Shown one piece after another: positions 6,497-15,740 of a stretch of 54,360 bases of DNA. The first letter of the stretch is position 1. Every line of letters begins with the position of its first letter. The position numbers and the translations under genes were made by a program. This stretch comes from an uncultured Lachnospiraceae bacterium. Lineage in GTDB: Bacteria > Bacillota > Clostridia > Lachnospirales > Lachnospiraceae. The DNA lies in the NCBI GenBank assembly GCA_910587895.1, contig CAJUOE010000119.1:1-54360 (forward strand), written 5' to 3'. Under the pieces are notes generated by a model. It made no database searches. It worked only from the letters and a program-made list of their open reading frames with translations, and was not told the DNA's origin.

Positions 6497-8773
6497 TTAT
6501 AGGTCATAAAAATCCCAGTTGACCCGCAGTTCCTCATTGATTTCTCCGCCTTTCTTCTGATAGCGGTCATACCACAGCTCCGTGTGGCGTTTTTTACGTT
6601 CCTTTAATATATCATATTTATCGAAAATTTCACGGTACATCGGATTGGCATGAAGCATCGTCCGTATCTCCTTATTAAACGGGCAATAGCGGAAAATAAT
6701 GTCGCGCGCCACTTTATTCAGGCGGAAACTGCCCTTGGACTCATAGCGCACCCAGCTATGGTAATCCCGCACGAAGACCTCGCGGAAGTTGTTCTTCGCT
6801 TTTGTCAGGGAATTCTTAATCTTCTCTTTGGCATCCGGCGACAAATCATGGTTCTTGCGGTAATACTGAATGTAGTCGTTATATTCAGACGTCAGCGACG
6901 GCTCCGTAATATCATTCCAGCGCACGCCCTGAATTTTGCGGCACATCTCCCAGCGGAACCTTCCTGCAACCTCAATCATCAGTTCCTCCACATCCACTAC
7001 CGTAAAGACAGGGAAAATAAACCTCGCCGACGTATCCCTCTTAATCCCGGCGGTCTCCTGCCACATCATCGCCTTGGTACCGGCATTCGGCATCAGGATA
7101 ATATTCGGCAGCACCTCTTTTTGTATCTGTTCCAGGTTCAGGTCATGCTCCGGATCAGAATATCCAACTTCGCGGTAGAACAATGAAAAATCAACCTTCC
7201 GTATGCCATCCAGGGCAGAATTAGCCTTATCTGCAGTAACCAGCATATTCTCCAGGGTTCCGATTACATCATCCTCACACAAAATAGGGCAGAACGTGGA
7301 AATCTTACCATAGGTGGCACGGTTCGTGGACACAAACATGTTCTTCATCTCAAAATCCACTTTCCCATGTCTGTCCTCCGACAGCTCCTTCACCTGGGCA
7401 GCCGTAATCTTGCCCGTCTTCTTCTGCTCATTCAGATAGCTGGTGTAATCCATGTCGAATTCATTCCTGGAGGGCTCATTTTCTCCACGGTATATGCTCA
7501 TAAGCCACTCATAAATCGTAAATACGTTATCTGCCTTGCAAACGCCAAGCTCCGCCACAATATCGTGGAGGCTGTGCGTATTATCCTCACCGGCAAGCTC
7601 CTCGTCCATAAAGCCGAAGTTCAAAAACATCTTGACAGACACCGGCACTTTGCCCTTTTTGAGCGTGCGGTAAAATGCCAGCTCGTAGATGTCATAAAAT
7701 CCCTGCGTAATCTGCCTGCGCAGCTTGCGCACGTCATCGGTTGTGGCAAGTCTGTCTGGAAGGTTCTTATACTCCGTAATGCAGCTGCGAAACTCGTTCG
7801 CTTTCTCTTCCTCGTATCCGGAATACGTCAAGATCTGCTCCAGATAATCAATGCCTTCCTCGTATTCCTCCTGCGAATCCTCTACCCAGATATCGGTATC
7901 CCCAAGTTCCACCTGCTCGTAAAAGTCATAGCTCTCATACTCCTGGAAACGTGCATCCATCAATTTCTGCGTAAAGAAATGGCTGCCTCTGCAATATTCC
8001 ATGATTTCTGAAATTTTCACCAAAACCGGCTCCAGATCCACGCCTGTATCTACGGCTTTTTTCGCCAGGCCAAAGTATAAATGAAACAGGTCGTCCGCGC
8101 CGGACGAGAGAAGAAGCTCCTTATGTACCTGAAGATACGTTTTCAGCTCTTCTATCAGCGTCATTGCTTTTCGCATCCAGCAGACGGCATTTTGAATTTC
8201 ACCAATCCCCACCTCATAATCACGCGATAAGAACTGGTCAATATATTTGAGGGAAAACGACGCCATCTTCCTGTAATATTCCATCGTCCATTTCTCAATC
8301 GGCTCATCCAGCACAACCGGAGGCACCGAGGCAATCTGTGGAAATGGTTTGACCTGCACCTGATAATCATTGCAGAGTTTCTCATATTCCCCGTAAAAAT
8401 CCATCAGCGTAATGTAATACGTCTGCGCGCTTTTCAGAAAAGATTCATAGCGTCCCAGCATAATTGCCGCCTGGTGCATCGCCGCCATCGTAAATACCGC
8501 CACATATTTCTCGTCTGCTGCAAATATCTTCTTATAATCTTCGGTATTGCGATAGGGATAACCATAAAATATGCAATCCGTAGTTGCAATATAATCACAG
8601 AGATATACATCAGAGGCACTCTCCATCAGTCCCACAATGCTGCCTGCCTCCATATCAATTTCATCATTCTTCGAAACAGCCCGGACGCTCCCCTGCAAAA
8701 TCACAAACAGCCCTTTTATCTTGTCTCCTCTTTTTAAAAAACGTCTCCCTTTGTTAACTTTAACTGTCTCCAT
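6497..8773 (-). CDS. large cyclic-nucleotide-binding-domain-like protein, function unknown
   Basis: This 758-aa protein starts METVKVNKGRRFLKRGDKIKGL. Residues about 1-115 resemble the CRP/cNMP-binding beta-barrel (FVILQGSVRAVSK, then MEAGSIVGLME). No DNA-binding helix-turn-helix follows. The remaining ~640 residues are soluble, rich in charged and aromatic residues and probably helical, with several YDFYE/EEYEEG-like acidic stretches; I recognise no catalytic motif. No signal peptide or membrane segment is visible. It appears monocistronic, 48 bp downstream of the DUF1700 gene and ending in an unusually long hairpin. I infer a cytosolic sensor or scaffold, possibly binding a nucleotide; nothing in the sequence proves ligand binding. 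Confidence 0.7.
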   Translation of the reverse strand: METVKVNKGRRFLKRGDKIKGLFVILQGSVRAVSKNDEIDMEAGSIVGLMESASDVYLCDYIATTDCIFYGYPYRNTEDYKKIFAADEKYVAVFTMAAMHQAAIMLGRYESFLKSAQTYYITLMDFYGEYEKLCNDYQVQVKPFPQIASVPPVVLDEPIEKWTMEYYRKMASFSLKYIDQFLSRDYEVGIGEIQNAVCWMRKAMTLIEELKTYLQVHKELLLSSGADDLFHLYFGLAKKAVDTGVDLEPVLVKISEIMEYCRGSHFFTQKLMDARFQEYESYDFYEQVELGDTDIWVEDSQEEYEEGIDYLEQILTYSGYEEEKANEFRSCITEYKNLPDRLATTDDVRKLRRQITQGFYDIYELAFYRTLKKGKVPVSVKMFLNFGFMDEELAGEDNTHSLHDIVAELGVCKADNVFTIYEWLMSIYRGENEPSRNEFDMDYTSYLNEQKKTGKITAAQVKELSEDRHGKVDFEMKNMFVSTNRATYGKISTFCPILCEDDVIGTLENMLVTADKANSALDGIRKVDFSLFYREVGYSDPEHDLNLEQIQKEVLPNIILMPNAGTKAMMWQETAGIKRDTSARFIFPVFTVVDVEELMIEVAGRFRWEMCRKIQGVRWNDITEPSLTSEYNDYIQYYRKNHDLSPDAKEKIKNSLTKAKNNFREVFVRDYHSWVRYESKGSFRLNKVARDIIFRYCPFNKEIRTMLHANPMYREIFDKYDILKERKKRHTELWYDRYQKKGGEINEELRVNWDFYDL

Positions 8774-8821
8774 ACGTTCCTCCTACGTCCCATTTATTTT
8801 CACCTTATGAACGATATCCAT

Positions 8822-9286
8822 TTAACTTTTATTACCAAAAAACAGAGAATATATCAAAAACACAACAATAACCGGCACTAATATCGGCAACAGGAATGCA
8901 ATCACATTCGCTACTACCACGACAATCAGGATTGCGACTGCAATCAGCAGAAACTTCCCAAGCCATGAGTTCAGCCGCAGGTTTCGTGATTCCCGGCCTG
9001 CCGAATCATCCACATGGTATCCTGACTCAGACGATGCCTGGCCGTAACCTCCTGCATAATGCCGGCCGCCAGCCGCCCTTCCAAACGGGTCCGTCGTATC
9101 AATCAACGTTTTGGCAATCAGACGCGGACTCCCCAAACGGCTTACCACATCATGTTCACTGCTGCCTTTGCGCGTTTCTTCCATAATATATTTATCGTAA
9201 TAACGGATATTTTCATTGATTGCTGTCTCACTGAGCTGTCCTTGCAGCGCAAGCCGCAGCTCCTGCAAAAATTCCTGCCTTGTCAT
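8822..9286 (-). CDS. DUF1700/HAAS-domain membrane protein
   Basis: A 154-aa protein. The N-terminal MTRQEFLQELRLAL, RYYDKYI, and SRLGSPRLIAKTLI pattern is the DUF1700/HAAS module. A Gly/Ser/Tyr-rich linker follows (about 75-100), then one long hydrophobic C-terminal region with two membrane passes (about 108-150). These genes are often next to a PadR-family regulator; none is present here. Start ATG behind AGGAGAA. Function unknown; probably a small membrane protein. Confidence 0.7.
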   Translation of the reverse strand: MTRQEFLQELRLALQGQLSETAINENIRYYDKYIMEETRKGSSEHDVVSRLGSPRLIAKTLIDTTDPFGRAAGGRHYAGGYGQASSESGYHVDDSAGRESRNLRLNSWLGKFLLIAVAILIVVVVANVIAFLLPILVPVIVVFLIYSLFFGNKS

Positions 9287-9428
9287 GAAGTTCTCCTAAC
9301 TGTTTTGCGACGGTCTGTGGTTTCCAGTTCCCTGACGCCATACTCGTCCTGTATTTTATCAACTATTTTTTATTTTATCATATTATCTTATTTTTTTCAT
9401 CACTATTTGAAAAATTTTTTTAAATCTA

Positions 9429-9457
9429 TTGACAAATGCAAAAAACTGATGTAAGAT
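9429..9457 (+). promoter_or_regulatory. promoter of tRNA-Arg
   Basis: TTGACA (9429-9434), a 17-bp spacer and TAAGAT (9452-9457), 28 bp upstream of the tRNA. A short inverted repeat, GTTCG/CGAAC, lies between them. Confidence 0.8.
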
Positions 9458-9485
9458 ATAGAACGTTCGATACGAACATTATTAT

Positions 9486-9559
9486 GTGTGTGTAGCTCAG
9501 CTGGATAGAGCACTTGGCTACGGACCAAGGTGTCGGGAGTTCGAATCTTCTCACGCACG
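9486..9559 (+). tRNA. tRNA-Arg (anticodon ACG)
   Basis: A cloverleaf: acceptor GTGTGTG/CACGCAC (one T:G pair) with discriminator G, D-arm GCTC/GAGC, anticodon stem CTTGG/CCAAG with loop CTACGGA (anticodon ACG, read as ICG), and T-loop TTCGAAT. The T-stem contains G:T wobbles. It has its own promoter and a terminator directly downstream. Confidence 0.95.
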
Positions 9560-9563
9560 TAGC

Positions 9564-9595
9564 AAAACCGGAAAGCAGATGCTTTCCGGTTTTTT
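9564..9595 (+). terminator. terminator after tRNA-Arg
   Basis: AAAACCGGAAAGC/GCTTTCCGGTTTT with loop AGAT, followed by TTCGTTTT. It is symmetric enough to serve the convergent gene ending at 9605 as well. Confidence 0.85.
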
Positions 9596-9604
9596 CGTTT
9601 TGGT

Positions 9605-9997
9605 TTAGTCCTCCAGCATCCCTGCAATCAGATTCACCATTGGCACGACGCGTTCTGCCATAACGCCCTTGACGCTGTGTTCCAGCACGCCCAGAGGTTC
9701 ATGGTAGCTGACCTGGAAAGATTTTCCTTTTCCAATTTCCACCTCGACCGGAAAGTCCAGCTTCCCATATACCATTTCCACACTCTGCTCGTCAAACCGT
9801 TCATCCATTCCCACGACCTTGATATGCACATCATTGGCGATAATCTCCATAACCACTTTTATCTTTTTGTCCGCCTCATTGGCAAGATCCGCGCGTATCG
9901 TGCAGGCATTGCCCTTTACGGCTCCTACAAAATTCCAGCCGGTATACGCCTTTGCCTCATTCATAATCTTGTCTGCTGTCTTTACAATCTGTTTCAT
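9605..9997 (-). CDS. hypothetical protein, 130 aa
   Basis: I do not recognise this family. The protein begins MKQIVKTADKIMNEAKAY, has alternating beta-strand-like segments (CTIRADL, KVVMEII, VHIKVVGM), and ends with a helix, VPMVNLIAGMLED. No signal peptide, membrane segment or Cys-rich motif. Start ATG 9997. It is convergent with tRNA-Arg and 65 bp downstream of the beta-galactosidase gene on the same strand, so co-transcription is possible. Confidence 0.6.
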   Translation of the reverse strand: MKQIVKTADKIMNEAKAYTGWNFVGAVKGNACTIRADLANEADKKIKVVMEIIANDVHIKVVGMDERFDEQSVEMVYGKLDFPVEVEIGKGKSFQVSYHEPLGVLEHSVKGVMAERVVPMVNLIAGMLED

Positions 9998-10061
9998 ACT
10001 CCAGTTCCTTTCTTTTATTAATTATTAATTTAACTTTCCTTTCATTGCCGCATCCAACATT

Positions 10062-12053
10062 TTACTGCTGCCTGCTCAAAATCTGTGTCTCATACGCCCC
10101 CAGGCTTCCCGCCTGTCTTCCCTTTAGCAGTTTCCATCCCTGCGGAACCTGGTAATCCTTTGCCTCCCCCGCATGGTTTATCACAAAGAGAAAACGCTCC
10201 CTGTCATTTTCCCGTATGGTGCATTCGACTTCCGCTACCGGCGGCATGATGGGACAAACGCCGCTCTCCTTGCAAATCCGTGCCATAAATTTATCCATCA
10301 GCGCATCCCCCGGCTCGGTTCCCACATAATAACAAACTCCTTCTCCATAGGGATGCTCCGTTATGCAAGGCTCTCCTGCGTAAAACTGGCTGCCATAACG
10401 CGCAATCGTTTCCGTCCCCGGCAAGAGACGCATCAAATCGCTCCAGATATGCGCCTGCAGGCTTTCTCCCTCAAACAGGACGGCAACCTCGTCATCCCTG
10501 AGGCAATCGTAATCCAGCACCTCCACGCCCGCCAGTTGGCTGAGTCTGCCGGGAAGTTCAAGCTCTGTCATGCAGAGGTTGTTTGTGTCTTTCACGCCCG
10601 TGCGCATCGTCAGCACCAGATGGCCGCCCTGCCTTACATATTCCATGTACTTATCTTCCAGCTCCGGTGACATTAAGTATTGCAGCGGCGCAATCAATAG
10701 CCGATACTTCTGAAAATCACCCTCCGCCGGTACAAAATCCACCGGGATATTTTGCTCATACAATGCCCGGTAATATTTCTGGACCTGCCCGGTATAACTC
10801 AAATCCCTATGATGCGGCTGGATTTGGAACGCGTACTCCTGTTCAAAGGAAAAGACGATTCCTGTTTCTGATTTTATCATACTATTTTGCAGGTTGTCCA
10901 TCAAAGGTTTCATTTCATGAATAAAATCCTGCAATTCTTCGTATCTCCGCCCGGGATTTCCACTATGCGGCAAAATTCCATGCCAATACTGCTCCGTTCC
11001 CAGCGCGCATGTCCGCCAGCGAAAGAAAACGACTGCATCTGCGCCGTGCGCAATCGACTGCATCGCCCACGCGGAAAGCTGCCCTGGCCTCGGCGCCCTG
11101 CCCATCGTCTCCCATCCTGTGATGCCGGACTGCTGCTCCATAATCCAAAACGGCTGGTTCTTATAACTGCGCACCACGTCCAATGTCGCCGCCAATACAT
11201 GATTTTTCTCATGCGGCGTCTCGGGCAGGTAAAATCCTCCCGGATACTGGTCATGGGAAACAAAATCCAGAAGTTCTCCCAGTTTATAATAATCTACCTT
11301 ATTTGCAAATCCCATATAGTTATGCGTAATAAACTGATTCTTTGCGTATGTCCGGATAATCTTCGTCTGTTCCTCTGTGAAATCCACAATCAAATCAGAG
11401 CAGAACCGTTTCCAGTCCAGCATCGCAGAGGGATTTTCCCCGGTTACCGTAAGCCTCGGGGCTGGCACTTCTGCAAAATCGTTGTATTCCTGGCTCCAAA
11501 ATGCAGTCCCCCATGCCCGGTTCAGCTCATCGGCCGTCTGGTACTTCTTCTGCAGCCACGCCTGGAAACGCCGCCTGCAATAGTCGCAGGTACACAGATC
11601 CTGATGGCTGTTGCCCAGCTCATTATCCGGCTGCCAGCCGATGACGTAAGGATTCTCGCCATAATGTTTTGCCATCTGCGTCACAAGCTTACGAATATAT
11701 TCCCGGTAAACGGGGTTGGACTGGCAGTCGTGATGCCTGCCCCCGAACCCGCGGACGCGCCCCTTTCGGTCAATGGGAAGGATATCGGGATGTTTATGAA
11801 TCATCCAGGCAGGCGGCGCCGCCGTAGGCGTTCCGACAATCGTGTAAATCCCGTATTTTCCCAGAAGTTCAATCGCCTCATCCAGCCAGGCAAAATCAAA
11901 CACATCTTCCGCCGGCTGCAGCTTATGCCAGGAAAACTCCGCCATGCGCACCATCTGGATCCCCATCTTCTGCATCAGCTTTGCATCCGTATCCCAGCGT
12001 TCCCGCTCCCAGTGCTCCGGATAATAATCTACCCCAAAATGTAATCTTTCCAT
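10062..12053 (-). CDS. GH42 beta-galactosidase
   Basis: A 663-aa intracellular glycoside hydrolase family 42 enzyme that cleaves terminal beta-galactosides. The N-terminal LHFGVDYYPEHW is diagnostic. The acid/base Glu is in QPDNELGNSH (E145) and the nucleophile is in WIMEQQSG (E306). The Cys cluster CTCDYC (about 154-159) matches the zinc site of many GH42 enzymes. The trimerisation and C-terminal beta domains are present, so the length is complete. No signal peptide. ATG 12053 follows AGGAGG. No sugar transporter or regulator adjoins it, so its substrate supply is not evident here. Confidence 0.93.
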   Translation of the reverse strand: MERLHFGVDYYPEHWERERWDTDAKLMQKMGIQMVRMAEFSWHKLQPAEDVFDFAWLDEAIELLGKYGIYTIVGTPTAAPPAWMIHKHPDILPIDRKGRVRGFGGRHHDCQSNPVYREYIRKLVTQMAKHYGENPYVIGWQPDNELGNSHQDLCTCDYCRRRFQAWLQKKYQTADELNRAWGTAFWSQEYNDFAEVPAPRLTVTGENPSAMLDWKRFCSDLIVDFTEEQTKIIRTYAKNQFITHNYMGFANKVDYYKLGELLDFVSHDQYPGGFYLPETPHEKNHVLAATLDVVRSYKNQPFWIMEQQSGITGWETMGRAPRPGQLSAWAMQSIAHGADAVVFFRWRTCALGTEQYWHGILPHSGNPGRRYEELQDFIHEMKPLMDNLQNSMIKSETGIVFSFEQEYAFQIQPHHRDLSYTGQVQKYYRALYEQNIPVDFVPAEGDFQKYRLLIAPLQYLMSPELEDKYMEYVRQGGHLVLTMRTGVKDTNNLCMTELELPGRLSQLAGVEVLDYDCLRDDEVAVLFEGESLQAHIWSDLMRLLPGTETIARYGSQFYAGEPCITEHPYGEGVCYYVGTEPGDALMDKFMARICKESGVCPIMPPVAEVECTIRENDRERFLFVINHAGEAKDYQVPQGWKLLKGRQAGSLGAYETQILSRQQ

Positions 12054-12120
12054 TCCAATCCTCCTGTGAATTTGACTATCACTATTCTCTCACATATCGG
12101 CAAAAACTACAACTTCCTTA

Positions 12121-12149
12121 TTGAAAAAACATAGCTGCAAGCATATAAT
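12121..12149 (+). promoter_or_regulatory. asnA promoter
   Basis: TTGAAA (12121-12126), exactly 17 bp, TATAAT (12144-12149), 37 bp before the asnA ATG. An upstream in-frame TTG coincides with this -35 box, which argues against the longer reading frame. Confidence 0.8.
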
Positions 12150-12186
12150 GGAAGAGATAAATTCTACAATAATTAAGGAGATTGCT

Positions 12187-13197
12187 ATGGAACATTTAAT
12201 GATACCGCAAAATTATGCATCTGCACTGAGCCTTCACGACACGCAGGTTGCCATCAAGACAGTCAAAGACTTCTTCCAGAACCTGCTGTCGGAACGCCTG
12301 AACTTACAGCGCGTATCCGCTCCGCTCTTTGTTGACCCGGATTCCGGCTTAAACGACAACTTAAACGGTGTGGAACGCCCCGTAACATTCGGCATCAAAG
12401 AGCAGGAAGATAAGACGGCCGAGATTGTCCACTCGCTGGCAAAATGGAAACGCTATGCATTGAAGAAATATGGCTTTTCCATGGGCGAAGGCCTTTATAC
12501 GGACATGAACGCCATCCGCCGCGATGAGATCACCGACAATATCCATTCCATCTTTGTTGACCAATGGGACTGGGAAAAAATTATTTCCAGGCAGGATCGT
12601 AACCTCGACTTTCTGAAGGAAACGGTAAGAACCGTTTACAAAGTGCTGCGCAAGACTGAGAAATACATGGCGATTCAATACGATTACATAGAAGAAATCC
12701 TCCCCCATGATATTTTCTTTATCACCACGGGCGAGCTGGAGGATATGTACCCGCAGTCCACGCCAAAGGAGCGCGAATATCTTATCTGCAAGGAAAAAGG
12801 CGCCGCCTGCATTATGCAGATCGGGGATAAGCTGAAATCCGGCGAGCCGCACGACGGCAGGGCGCCAGACTATGACGACTGGGCGTTGAACGCAGATATC
12901 GTAGTCTACTACCCGGTGCTGGACATTGCTCTGGAGTTGTCTTCCATGGGTATCCGCGTAGATGAAAATTCCCTGGCGTCTCAGCTTGAGAAGGCGGGAT
13001 GCCCGCAGCGCAGGGAACTGCCGTTCCAGAAATCCATTCTGGCAGGAGAGCTGCCGCTTACGATCGGCGGCGGTATCGGACAGTCAAGAATCTGTATGTT
13101 CTTCCTGCGCAAAGCCCATATCGGAGAAGTACAATCCTCTCTCTGGAAAGATGAGATTTCCAGGGAAGCTGAAAAGCACGGGATTCACTTACTATAA
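12187..13197 (+). CDS. asnA: aspartate-ammonia ligase (asparagine synthetase A)
   Basis: 336 aa when started at ATG 12187 (MEHLMIPQNYASALSLHDTQ), six bases after AAGGAG; this matches the usual AsnA N-terminus, and the frame further upstream is the promoter. The enzyme makes asparagine from aspartate, ammonia and ATP with a class II tRNA-synthetase-like fold. The motifs RVSAPLFV, GLNDNLNGVERPV, DWE...ISRQDRN and the C-terminal GGGIGQSRICMF are all present. Likely co-transcribed with the NhaC-family gene 58 bp downstream. Confidence 0.95.
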   Translation: MEHLMIPQNYASALSLHDTQVAIKTVKDFFQNLLSERLNLQRVSAPLFVDPDSGLNDNLNGVERPVTFGIKEQEDKTAEIVHSLAKWKRYALKKYGFSMGEGLYTDMNAIRRDEITDNIHSIFVDQWDWEKIISRQDRNLDFLKETVRTVYKVLRKTEKYMAIQYDYIEEILPHDIFFITTGELEDMYPQSTPKEREYLICKEKGAACIMQIGDKLKSGEPHDGRAPDYDDWALNADIVVYYPVLDIALELSSMGIRVDENSLASQLEKAGCPQRRELPFQKSILAGELPLTIGGGIGQSRICMFFLRKAHIGEVQSSLWKDEISREAEKHGIHLL

Positions 13198-13255
13198 ATT
13201 AATTTAAGGTTAAACTAAACCGTTTCCCCTTTCGGGGAGAAAGAGAGGACAAGAG

Positions 13256-14923
13256 ATGAAAAACAATCAAAACACCCAGGCGAAGGGCAGGATATCCGGT
13301 ATCCGCGGAAAGAAAATTGCCAAACTGCTGCTTTTCTGTTCCGCCATGATACTCCTCTTTCCTGCCATAGCATACGCAACCGGAGACGTTGCGGCAGAGA
13401 ACCCAAGCATGTTCTATAAGACTGCCTGGTCGCTCCTTCCACCGGTTATCGCAATCGGGCTTGCCCTGATTACCAAGGAGGTCTACTCCTCGCTGTTCGT
13501 GGGAATCGTAATCGGCGGCCTGCTCTACTCCAATTTCAGCTTTGAGGGAACGCTGACGCATGTATTCAACGACGGCATCGTAGCGGTGCTTGCAAACCCC
13601 TACAATGTCGGCATCCTTGTATTCCTGGTTATCCTTGGCATCATGGTTACAATGATGAATAAGGCGGGCGGTTCCGCCGCATTTGGACGATGGGCCTCCA
13701 GCCACATTAAGACAAGGGCCGGCGCGCAGCTTGCCACCATTGCTTTGGGTGTGCTGATTTTTATTGACGATTACTTTAACTGCCTGACCGTTGGCAGCGT
13801 TATGCGCCCCGTCTCAGACAACAGCAAGGTTTCCAGGGCAAAGCTTGCATATGTGATTGATGCAACGGCGGCTCCCATCTGTATCATCGCACCGGTATCC
13901 TCCTGGGCTGCCGCAGTATCGAGTTACGTGGAAGACGGCAACGGACTTTACCTGTTTATCAAAACGATTCCCTTCAACTTCTATGCATTGCTGACAATCA
14001 TCATGATGATCTTCCTTGCATTGACTGGCATGGATTACGGTCCCATGGCAACGCATGAGAAGAACGCCAGGGAAAAAGGCGATATTTTCTCCGGCATGAA
14101 AGATTATGCGAATGCAGCCGCAGAATCCGGCAATCCCAACGGAAAGGTGATTGATCTGCTCCTTCCGATTGTCGTATTGATCATTTCCTGCGTAGTAGGC
14201 ATGATTTACTCCGGCGGATTTTTTGAGGGTGCAAATTTCGTAGACGCGTTCTCCAATTCAGACGCCTCCATCGGCCTGATGCTCGGCTCCTCCGTGGCAC
14301 TGATCATCACAGTCGTTTACTATCTAATCCGGCGCTCCATTAACTTCAAGGAGCTTGCAGAAAGCATTCCGGAAGGATTCAAATCCATGGTTCCGGCAAT
14401 CCTGATTCTGACATTCGCCTGGAGCTTAAAGGCAATGACGGATTCCCTTGGCGCAAAAGAATTCGTGGAAGCCCTGGTTAAGGGTTCCGCAGGCAGTTTC
14501 CAGGCATTCCTGCCGGCAATCGTATTTTTGATTGGCGCATTCCTGGCATTTGCAACGGGTACTTCCTGGGGAACATTCGGCATCCTGATTCCGATTACGC
14601 TCGCCGTATTCCCATTGGACAACCCGCTCGGCGTTATCTGCGTTTCCGCATGTATGGCTGGCGCCGTATGCGGCGACCACTGCTCACCGATATCTGACAC
14701 GACAATCATGGCCAGTGCGGGAGCCCAGTGCAATCATGTGACGCACGTATCGACACAGCTTCCCTATGCCATGACAGTGGCAGGCGTAAGCTTTGTAAGC
14801 TACCTGATTGCCGGTTTCGTGCCAAACGCGATTATCACACTGCCGATTGCCATTGTACTGATGATTGCAACACTGCTGGTGATTCGCAAGACCAACCTGT
14901 TCCAGCATCAGGCAAAAGCCTAA
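13256..14923 (+). CDS. NhaC-family Na+/H+ antiporter-like membrane protein
   Basis: A 555-aa polytopic protein. A basic N-terminus is followed by a hydrophobic leader (about 22-45), then WSLLPPVIAIGLALITKEVYSS and the repeated helices of the NhaC/ion-transporter superfamily (FIDDYFNCLTVGSVMRP, CGDHCSPISDTTIMASAGA, FATGTSWGTFGILIP). These are the conserved motifs of this family; members exchange Na+ for H+ or couple ion flux to small-molecule exchange, and the exact substrate is not certain. Start ATG 13256 with AGAGGAC. The 58-bp gap after asnA contains a small CCCC/GGGG hairpin. Pairing with asnA may be functional (amino-acid or pH balance), but this is inference. Confidence 0.85.
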   Translation: MKNNQNTQAKGRISGIRGKKIAKLLLFCSAMILLFPAIAYATGDVAAENPSMFYKTAWSLLPPVIAIGLALITKEVYSSLFVGIVIGGLLYSNFSFEGTLTHVFNDGIVAVLANPYNVGILVFLVILGIMVTMMNKAGGSAAFGRWASSHIKTRAGAQLATIALGVLIFIDDYFNCLTVGSVMRPVSDNSKVSRAKLAYVIDATAAPICIIAPVSSWAAAVSSYVEDGNGLYLFIKTIPFNFYALLTIIMMIFLALTGMDYGPMATHEKNAREKGDIFSGMKDYANAAAESGNPNGKVIDLLLPIVVLIISCVVGMIYSGGFFEGANFVDAFSNSDASIGLMLGSSVALIITVVYYLIRRSINFKELAESIPEGFKSMVPAILILTFAWSLKAMTDSLGAKEFVEALVKGSAGSFQAFLPAIVFLIGAFLAFATGTSWGTFGILIPITLAVFPLDNPLGVICVSACMAGAVCGDHCSPISDTTIMASAGAQCNHVTHVSTQLPYAMTVAGVSFVSYLIAGFVPNAIITLPIAIVLMIATLLVIRKTNLFQHQAKA

Positions 14924-14997
14924 GAGGAAATTTTATTTAGACTATAGTACCAGCTTTTGAAGAAAACAGACAGATAAATTAAGTTATGAATTAATTA

Positions 14998-15030
14998 AGG
15001 GAGATAAGCATTCAGGACTTATCTCCCTTT
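14998..15030. terminator. convergent hairpin between nhaC-like gene and trmD
   Basis: AAGGGAGATAAG pairs with CTTATCTCCCTT (12 bp, 9-nt loop). The trmD stop codon lies inside the loop and arm. It can serve both convergent genes, although the U-tract is short. Confidence 0.55.
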
Positions 15031-15740
15031 AACCATTCCATTTCCTGTTTTGTGAGTTTCGCTCCTTCCAGTAAATCAGGACGCCGCTCCCTGGTGCGCA
15101 AAATGGACTGCTGCCTGCGCCAGATTTCTACATTCTCATGATGGCCGGACAACAGAATCGGCGGCACTTTCTTTCCCCGCCATTCTTCCGGCCGGGAATA
15201 CTGGGGATACTCAAGCAGGTTTCCCTCAAAAGACTCTGCCATGCCGGATTCCTGATTACTCAGCACGCCCGGAACCATTCTGGAAATCGCATCCACCATC
15301 ACCATTGCCGGCAGCTCCCCACCGGTGAGCACGTAATCCCCAATAGACAGATAATCCGTGACAATCTCCTCCAGAACGCGCTCGTCAATGCCCTCATAAT
15401 GACCGCAGAGAAGAATCAGGTCTTCTTCCAGGGCAAGTTCCTTTGCTTTCTGCTGCCTGAACACACTGCCCTGCGGCGTTACATAGATGCAACGGGGTTT
15501 TTTGCCGATACGCTCTACCACAGCTTTCCAGGCGTCATATACCGGCTGCGCCTGCATCAGCATACCGGCTCCCCCGCCATAGGGATAATCATCTACCTTA
15601 TGATGCTTGCTCGCAGAGTAATCACGGATATTCACCGTCTCGATGTGCAGAATCCCCGCGTCCTTGGCACGCCCGATAATGCTGGTACAGAGCCCTTCTT
15701 CCACCATCTGCGGAAATAAAGTCAGGATATAAAAATTCAT
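15012..15740 (-). CDS. trmD: tRNA (guanine-N1-)-methyltransferase
   Basis: A 242-aa SPOUT (trefoil-knot) enzyme that adds N1-methyl to G37 of tRNAs with a G at 36 to prevent frameshifting. The family blocks are visible: N-terminal FYILTLFPQM, DDYPYGGGAGM, LCGHYEGIDERV and IGDYVLTGGELPAM (knot and SAM site), and PPILLSGHH. The start overlaps the rimM stop by 4 bp, indicating translational coupling. In most Firmicutes rplS (L19) follows trmD; here the operon ends instead at a hairpin. Confidence 0.96.
   Translation of the reverse strand: MNFYILTLFPQMVEEGLCTSIIGRAKDAGILHIETVNIRDYSASKHHKVDDYPYGGGAGMLMQAQPVYDAWKAVVERIGKKPRCIYVTPQGSVFRQQKAKELALEEDLILLCGHYEGIDERVLEEIVTDYLSIGDYVLTGGELPAMVMVDAISRMVPGVLSNQESGMAESFEGNLLEYPQYSRPEEWRGKKVPPILLSGHHENVEIWRRQQSILRTRERRPDLLEGAKLTKQEMEWLKGDKS

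Noticed and set aside
10887..12044. 385-codon plus-strand open frame
   Set aside because: It is antisense to the GH42 beta-galactosidase, which has intact catalytic motifs and a good ribosome binding site; the plus frame has no recognisable protein features.
12121..12186. Longer asnA start
   Set aside because: The extra codons overlap TTGAAA-N17-TATAAT, and the AsnA family begins at the ATG at 12187.
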